Below are positions 6,607-10,162 of a stretch of DNA of 10,162 nucleotides, in pieces. Position 1 is the stretch's first letter, and each line of letters opens with the position of its first letter. The stretch covers positions 1-10,162 of the forward strand of contig CANFNE010000070.1 of NCBI GenBank assembly GCA_947448105.1. The letters run 5' to 3'. Position numbers and translations under genes: made by a program. The stretch comes from Burkholderiales bacterium (lineage in GTDB: Bacteria > Pseudomonadota > Gammaproteobacteria > Burkholderiales > Burkholderiaceae_C). A model generated the notes under the pieces. It did not search any database. It was not told the DNA's origin and saw only the letters and a list, made by a program, of their open reading frames with translations.

Positions 6607-6611
6607 AAGGA
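6607..6611 (+). promoter_or_regulatory. Ribosome-binding site that fixes the livH start
   Basis: AAGGA stands 8 bases before ATG 6620. An in-frame TTG at 6614 is only 2 bases from it, too close to be used, so the protein starts at 6620 with MAFFLETLLGG. Confidence 0.8.
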
Positions 6612-6619
6612 ACTTGAAC

Positions 6620-7549
6620 ATGGCATTTTTTCTTGAAACACTGCTGGGCGGCCTGATGGCCGGCATGCTGTATTCGCTGGTGGCGCTGGGCTTTGTGCTG
6701 ATTTACAAAGCTTCGGGCGTGTTCAACTTTGCCCAGGGCGCCATGGTGCTGTTTGCTGCGCTGGCCATGGCCCGCTTGGCGGAATGGATTCCCGCTGTGC
6801 TGGGCATCGCGGACCCGGTGTTGGCCAATTTCCTGGCCTTTGTCGGCGCCGGTCTGGTGATGTTTGCCGTGGCCTGGGTGATTGAGCGCCTGGTGCTGCG
6901 CCACCTGGTCAACCAAGAGGGCACCACGTTGTTGATGGCCACCTTGGGTATTGCCTATTTCCTGGAAGGGCTGGGCCAGTCCCTGTTTGGCAGCAACATC
7001 TACAAGATCGACATCGGCATGCCCAAAGACCCGATGATGATTCTGGAGAAAACCTTTGACGGCGGCATCCTGATCAACAAGGAAGACCTGTACGCCGCCC
7101 TCATTGCGGCGGCGCTGGTGGCCTTGCTCAGCCTGTTCTTCCAAAAGACCGCTACCGGTCGCGCCCTGCGCGCAGTGGCCGATGACCACCAGGCGGCACA
7201 AAGCATTGGCATTCCCTTGAACCGCATCTGGGTGATTGTGTGGTGCGTGGCGGGCGTGGTGGCGCTGGTGGCCGGCATGATTTGGGGCAGCAAGCTGGGC
7301 GTGCAGTTTTCACTGACCACTGTGGCACTGCGCGCCTTGCCGGTGGTGATTCTGGGTGGCCTGACATCGGTGCCCGGCGCCATCGTGGGCGGCCTGATCA
7401 TTGGGGTGGGCGAAAAACTCTCCGAGGTCTACATCGGGCCCATGGTGGGCGGCGGTATCGAGATCTGGTTTGCCTATGTGCTGGCCCTGGGCTTTTTGCT
7501 GATCCGTCCCCAAGGACTGTTCGGCGAAAAAATAATTGACCGCGTTTGA
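6620..7549 (+). CDS. livH: ABC transporter permease, LivH type
   Basis: This is one of the two inner-membrane channel subunits of the HAAT-family importer, partner of the LivM-type protein encoded next. It has 309 residues, the normal size, and is strongly hydrophobic, with about eight membrane segments beginning at residues 5-30 (GGLMAGMLYSLVALGFVLIY). The N-terminal ASGVFNFAQGAMVLFAA is a LivH hallmark. The cytoplasmic coupling loop that contacts the ATPases is GRALRAVADDHQAAQSIGI (from G180). The C-terminal part (LPVVILGGLTSVPGAIVGGLIIG and the final RPQGLFGEK) is also typical. It follows livG after a 99-base gap holding a structured repeat. Its stop codon overlaps the livM ribosome-binding site. 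Confidence 0.94.
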   Translation: MAFFLETLLGGLMAGMLYSLVALGFVLIYKASGVFNFAQGAMVLFAALAMARLAEWIPAVLGIADPVLANFLAFVGAGLVMFAVAWVIERLVLRHLVNQEGTTLLMATLGIAYFLEGLGQSLFGSNIYKIDIGMPKDPMMILEKTFDGGILINKEDLYAALIAAALVALLSLFFQKTATGRALRAVADDHQAAQSIGIPLNRIWVIVWCVAGVVALVAGMIWGSKLGVQFSLTTVALRALPVVILGGLTSVPGAIVGGLIIGVGEKLSEVYIGPMVGGGIEIWFAYVLALGFLLIRPQGLFGEKIIDRV

Positions 7550-7552
7550 GGA
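7548..7552 (+). promoter_or_regulatory. livM ribosome-binding site overlapping the livH stop codon
   Basis: GAGGA shares its first two bases with the livH TGA (7547-7549) and lies 6 bases before ATG 7559. This spacing suggests coupled translation of the two permeases, which are needed in equal amounts. Confidence 0.7.
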
Positions 7553-7558
7553 TACGAC

Positions 7559-8635
7559 ATGTTTTACAGAGAAAACGGCCAATTCAAAACCACCTACCGG
7601 GCGGACCAGCAGATCCTGCCCATTGCGCAAGACCGCGCAGCGCTGTTGGCGGTGCTGGCCCTTGCCTTTGCCGTGGTGCCAGCGGTGGCCAGCGAGTATT
7701 GGCTCACCAACATCTTGATTCCCTTTTTGATTTTTTCGCTGGCGGCCATTGGCGTGAATATCTTGGTGGGGTATTGCGGCCAGATCTCGCTGGGTTCGGG
7801 CGCCTTTATGGCGGTGGGGGCCTACAGCGCCTACAACTTCTTCGTCCGCATTGACGGCATGCCGCTGGTGCTGGCCTTGGTGTTGGGCGGTGTGTGCGCC
7901 ATGCTGTTTGGTATCTTGTTTGGGCTGCCCAGCCTGCGCGTCAAGGGCCTGTACCTGGCGGTGGCCACGCTGGCGGCCCAGTTCTTTGCAGACTGGATGT
8001 TCTTGCGCATCCAATGGTTTACCAACTACTCCACGTCGGGTTCGGTGTCGGTGTCCAATTTGCAGGTCTTTGGTGTTGCGCTGGACACACCGCTGTCTAA
8101 ATACGTTTTTTGCCTGGTCATGCTGGCCGTGATTGCTTTGCTGGCCAAAAACCTGGTGCGTGGCGCGGTGGGGCGCGAGTGGATGGCGATTCGCGACATG
8201 GACGTGGCCGCCGCCGTGATTGGCATCCGGCCTATGTTTGCCAAGCTCAGCGCGTTTGCTGTGAGTTCTTTTATTGTGGGTGTGGCCGGTGCCTTGTGGG
8301 CATTTATTTACCTGGGCGCCTGGGAACCGGCGGCGTTTTCGGTGGACCAGTCTTTCAAGCTCTTGTTCATGGTGATCATTGGCGGCATGGGCTCCATCAT
8401 GGGCAGTTTTTTTGGCGCGGCCTTTATTGTGTTGCTGCCCATCTTTTTGAGCCAGTTTCTGCCAGTGGCCGCAGGCCTGGTGGGGGTTGAGGTGTCTACG
8501 GCGGGCATGTCGCATGCCGAGTTGATGGTCTTTGGGGGGCTGATCGTCTGGTTCCTGATTGTGGAGCCCCACGGTCTGGCCAAGCTCTGGTCGGTGGCCA
8601 AGCAAAAGCTGCGCCTCTGGCCCTTCCCCCATTGA
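7559..8635 (+). CDS. livM: ABC transporter permease, LivM type
   Basis: This is the second inner-membrane permease of the importer. It has 358 residues, within the LivM range. A polar N-terminal segment of about 28 residues is followed by about eight to ten membrane segments, including LLAVLALAFAVVPAVA and ILIPFLIFSLAAIGVNILVG. Hallmarks of the family are GYCGQISLGSGAFMAVGAY near 78-96, LPSLRVKGLYLAVATLAAQ near 122-140, and the ATPase-coupling loop GREWMAIRDMDVAAAVIGI from G205. The C-terminal IVEPHGLAKLW is the usual EPxGL ending. It lies 9 bases after livH. Nothing is truncated or missing. Confidence 0.94.
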   Translation: MFYRENGQFKTTYRADQQILPIAQDRAALLAVLALAFAVVPAVASEYWLTNILIPFLIFSLAAIGVNILVGYCGQISLGSGAFMAVGAYSAYNFFVRIDGMPLVLALVLGGVCAMLFGILFGLPSLRVKGLYLAVATLAAQFFADWMFLRIQWFTNYSTSGSVSVSNLQVFGVALDTPLSKYVFCLVMLAVIALLAKNLVRGAVGREWMAIRDMDVAAAVIGIRPMFAKLSAFAVSSFIVGVAGALWAFIYLGAWEPAAFSVDQSFKLLFMVIIGGMGSIMGSFFGAAFIVLLPIFLSQFLPVAAGLVGVEVSTAGMSHAELMVFGGLIVWFLIVEPHGLAKLWSVAKQKLRLWPFPH

Positions 8636-8639
8636 AGAT

Positions 8640-8668
8640 TTGTTTTTTTCCCCGCGCTTCCCTACTAA
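8640..8668 (+). promoter_or_regulatory. Weak candidate promoter ahead of the binding-protein gene
   Basis: The 49-base gap 8636-8684 contains TTGTTT (8640-8645), 17 bases, then TACTAA (8663-8668), which matches each sigma-70 hexamer only in part. Extra transcription of a binding protein needed in excess would make sense. The run of seven T at 8643-8649 has no stem before it, so it is not a terminator. Confidence 0.2.
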
Positions 8669-8673
8669 TTAAC

Positions 8674-8678
8674 AGGAG
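8674..8678 (+). promoter_or_regulatory. Strong ribosome-binding site of the binding-protein gene
   Basis: AGGAG, 6 bases before ATG 8685, is the best Shine-Dalgarno match in the window. It agrees with the high expression usual for periplasmic binding proteins. Confidence 0.75.
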
Positions 8679-8684
8679 AAACCC

Positions 8685-10019
8685 ATGAAGCTTCGTAAAT
8701 TCGCGCTGTCCAGTGTGCTGGCCGCCGTTGGCGCCTCCGCCTTGCTGGCGGGCAGCGCCTTGGCCCAAAACAAGGAACAGTACATTCCCGTGCTGTCCTA
8801 CCGTACCGGCCCGTATGCGCCCAACGGCATCCCCATTGCCAACGGCACCATGGACTACTACAAACTGGTCAACGCGCGCGGCGGCGTCAACGGCGTCAAG
8901 ATTTTGTTTGAAGAATGCGAAACCGGCTACGACACTGCGCGCAGCGTGGAGTGCTATGAGCGCCTGAAGGGTAAAAACGGTGGCGCCTCCGTCATCCAGC
9001 CGTGGTCTACCGGCGCCACCTTTGCCATCACCGAAAAAGCCCCCGGCGACAAAATCCCAATCGTGACCCTGGGCTATGGCCGCAGCGAGAGTGCGGACGG
9101 CACCGTCTTCAAATGGAACTTCCCCCTGGCTGGCAACTACTGGGTGGCGGGTGACGTGATCATCCAGGCCATTGGCAAGCGCGAAGGTGGCTTGGACAAG
9201 CTCAAGGGCAAAAAGATTGCCTTGGTCTACCACGACAGCCCGTTTGGAAAAGAGTCGCTGCCGATTTTGCAAGAGCGCGCCCAATCCCATGGTTTTGAGC
9301 TGCAACTCCTGCCCGTGACCGCACCTGGTGTGGAACAAAAAGCCACCTGGCTGCAGGTGCGCCAGTCACGCCCGGATTACACGATTTTGTGGGGCTTTGG
9401 CGTGATGAATTCCACCGCCCTCAAAGAGGCGCAAGCCACCGGCTACCCCCGCGAAAAAATGTACGGCGTGTGGTGGTCGGGTGCTGAGCCTGATGTGCAA
9501 GACGTAGGCGCGGGCGCCAAGGGCTACAACTCGGTGGTGCTGCAAAGCAGCGCTGACTTCAACGCCAAAGTAACCAAGGAAGCCTTGGCCACGCTGCACG
9601 CCAAGGGCCAGGGAACCGGCCCTAAGGAAGAAGTCGGCCAGGTGCTGTACCTGCGCGGCGCCATGAGCGCGATGCTGACGGTTGAAGGCATCCGTGCTGC
9701 CCAAGAGCGTTTTGGCAAAGGCAAGGTCATGACCGGCGAACAAGTGCGCTGGGGCCTGGAAAACCTGAACCTGACGCAAGCCAAGCTTGATGCGTTGGGC
9801 TTTGGTGGCGTGTTGCGCCCCATCAGCACCTCGTGCGCCGACCACATGGGCGCGTCCTGGGCGCGTATCCATACCTGGGACGGCAAGGCGTGGAACATCA
9901 CGTCCGACTGGATGCAGGGCGACGAGCAAATCATCAAGCCCATGGTCAAAGCACAAGCGGCCAAATACGCGGCCGACAAAAAGCTAACACCGCGCACCCC
10001 GGCGGATTGCCAGTCGTAA
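8685..10019 (+). CDS. Periplasmic substrate-binding protein of a Liv/HAAT-type ABC transporter
   Basis: This secreted type 1 periplasmic binding protein captures the substrate and delivers it to the LivHM-type channel. It has 444 residues, longer than the ~370-residue LivJ/LivK of E. coli but in line with the long subgroup often linked to organic-acid uptake. The signal peptide is clear: basic MKLRK, a hydrophobic core, and an ALA cleavage site giving a mature protein from Q28. The first lobe starts with YIPVLSYRTGPYAPNG, the usual substrate-binding region, and continues with MDYYKLVNARGGVNG. Interlobe motifs include KKIALVYHDSPFGKE. Four cysteines (C78, C90, C384, C442) could form two disulfides in the periplasm, probably C78-C90 and C384-C442. 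The ligand-site residues do not identify the cargo. The gene sits between livM and livF, and a strongly structured RNA element follows it. Confidence 0.93.
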   Translation: MKLRKFALSSVLAAVGASALLAGSALAQNKEQYIPVLSYRTGPYAPNGIPIANGTMDYYKLVNARGGVNGVKILFEECETGYDTARSVECYERLKGKNGGASVIQPWSTGATFAITEKAPGDKIPIVTLGYGRSESADGTVFKWNFPLAGNYWVAGDVIIQAIGKREGGLDKLKGKKIALVYHDSPFGKESLPILQERAQSHGFELQLLPVTAPGVEQKATWLQVRQSRPDYTILWGFGVMNSTALKEAQATGYPREKMYGVWWSGAEPDVQDVGAGAKGYNSVVLQSSADFNAKVTKEALATLHAKGQGTGPKEEVGQVLYLRGAMSAMLTVEGIRAAQERFGKGKVMTGEQVRWGLENLNLTQAKLDALGFGGVLRPISTSCADHMGASWARIHTWDGKAWNITSDWMQGDEQIIKPMVKAQAAKYAADKKLTPRTPADCQS

Positions 10020-10031
10020 TTTGACGGCGCT

Positions 10032-10051
10032 GGTGGCTCTTCGGAGCCGCC
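10032..10051 (+). other. UUCG-tetraloop hairpin after the binding-protein gene
   Basis: GGTGGCTC-TTCG-GAGCCGCC gives an 8-bp stem (one U-G) closed by the exceptionally stable C(UUCG)G tetraloop, 12 bases after the stop codon. No U-tract follows, so it is probably a barrier to 3' exonucleases that protects the upstream message, or a partial attenuator, rather than a full terminator. Confidence 0.65.
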
Positions 10052-10096
10052 AATCCTCAGCGCGGCGCGGTACCCGGTGCTGGTGCTGAGGATTGG
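10050..10096 (+). repeat. 12-bp perfect inverted repeat before livF
   Basis: CCAATCCTCAGC (10050-10061) and GCTGAGGATTGG (10085-10096) are perfect complements around a 23-base spacer; the stem can extend inward by a G-U and a C-G pair. The left arm shares two bases with the UUCG hairpin, so the two structures compete only at their edge. The right arm ends 14 bases before the livF ATG and abuts its weak ribosome-binding site, so the stem may limit livF translation. Confidence 0.6.
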
Positions 10097-10110
10097 TGAA
10101 GGCAAAAAAT

Positions 10111-10162
10111 ATGGACGCTCAAAAAATCGTACTCAACGTCAATGGCATTGAAGTCATTTACA
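10111..10162 (+). CDS. livF: ABC transporter ATP-binding protein, LivF type (first 17 codons only)
   Basis: An ATG at 10111 opens a frame reading MDAQKIVLNVNGIEVIY up to the right edge. This is too short for any Walker motif. The LxVNGIEVIY beginning is how LivF-type ATPases of this gene order start, and a second ATPase is the only component of the importer still missing. A modest GGTGAAGG precedes the ATG by about 7 bases. The call rests on context plus 17 residues. Confidence 0.75.
   Translation, partial: MDAQKIVLNVNGIEVIY

Noticed and set aside
6614..6619. TTG start two codons before livH ATG
   Set aside because: It would lie only 2 bases from the AAGGA site; ATG 6620 has proper 8-base spacing.
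7310..8632. A 440-codon antisense frame over livH/livM
   Set aside because: Its product is a low-complexity His/Gln/Lys-rich sequence opposite a clear permease gene, so it is a shadow frame.
8636..8684. Run of seven T after livM as an intrinsic terminator
   Set aside because: No G/C-rich inverted repeat precedes the T-run, so it lacks the stem of a terminator.

Overview
The window looks like the chromosome of a betaproteobacterium, most likely order Burkholderiales and family Comamonadaceae (Rhodoferax/Polaromonas/Acidovorax-like). This rests on the high G+C coding style, the protein sequences, the gene order (Crp/Fnr regulator, acyl-CoA ligase, Liv-type ABC transporter) and a C-run/G-run hairpin repeat at about 6523-6600 of a type I associate with that family. 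Nothing suggests a mobile element, prophage, CRISPR array, tRNA or rRNA.

Left part, minus strand (1-3530). Reading in the direction of transcription, a Crp/Fnr-family regulator (3530-2817) is followed by an RsuA/RluF-family rRNA pseudouridine synthase (2739-1708) and then by htpG (Hsp90), which starts at 1581 and runs off the left edge, losing its C-terminal part. Between the pseudouridine synthase and htpG is a close match to a sigma-32 heat-shock promoter (CTTGAAA-N13-CCCCAAGT). htpG is therefore probably its own heat-inducible unit.

Divergent control region (3531-3752). It separates the regulator from a plus-strand operon. It holds a dyad, TTGTC-N8-GACAA, that overlaps the -10 element of a plausible promoter for the regulator. 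This is a candidate operator for autoregulation and for control of the operon.

Right part, plus strand (3753-10162). The gene order is an AMP-forming (long-chain-type) acyl-CoA synthetase, an ABC ATPase of LivG type that overlaps it by ATGA, a LivH-type permease, a LivM-type permease, a secreted type 1 substrate-binding protein, and the first 17 codons of a LivF-type ATPase cut by the right edge. Together these make a complete HAAT-family uptake system encoded with a carboxylate-activating enzyme. The simplest reading is import of an organic acid (fatty, aromatic or alicyclic carboxylate) followed by conversion to its CoA thioester, under a Crp/Fnr-type regulator. The substrate cannot be read from the sequence.

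Two intergenic gaps in the operon carry strong RNA structure. The livG-livH gap holds the family-type hairpin repeat. The gap between the binding-protein gene and livF holds a UUCG-tetraloop hairpin next to a 12-bp perfect inverted repeat, with no U-tract. These probably adjust the relative expression of the cistrons. No wholly novel system was found; the most informative points are the heat-shock promoter, the dyad, the uptake-plus-activation operon and the two structured gaps.
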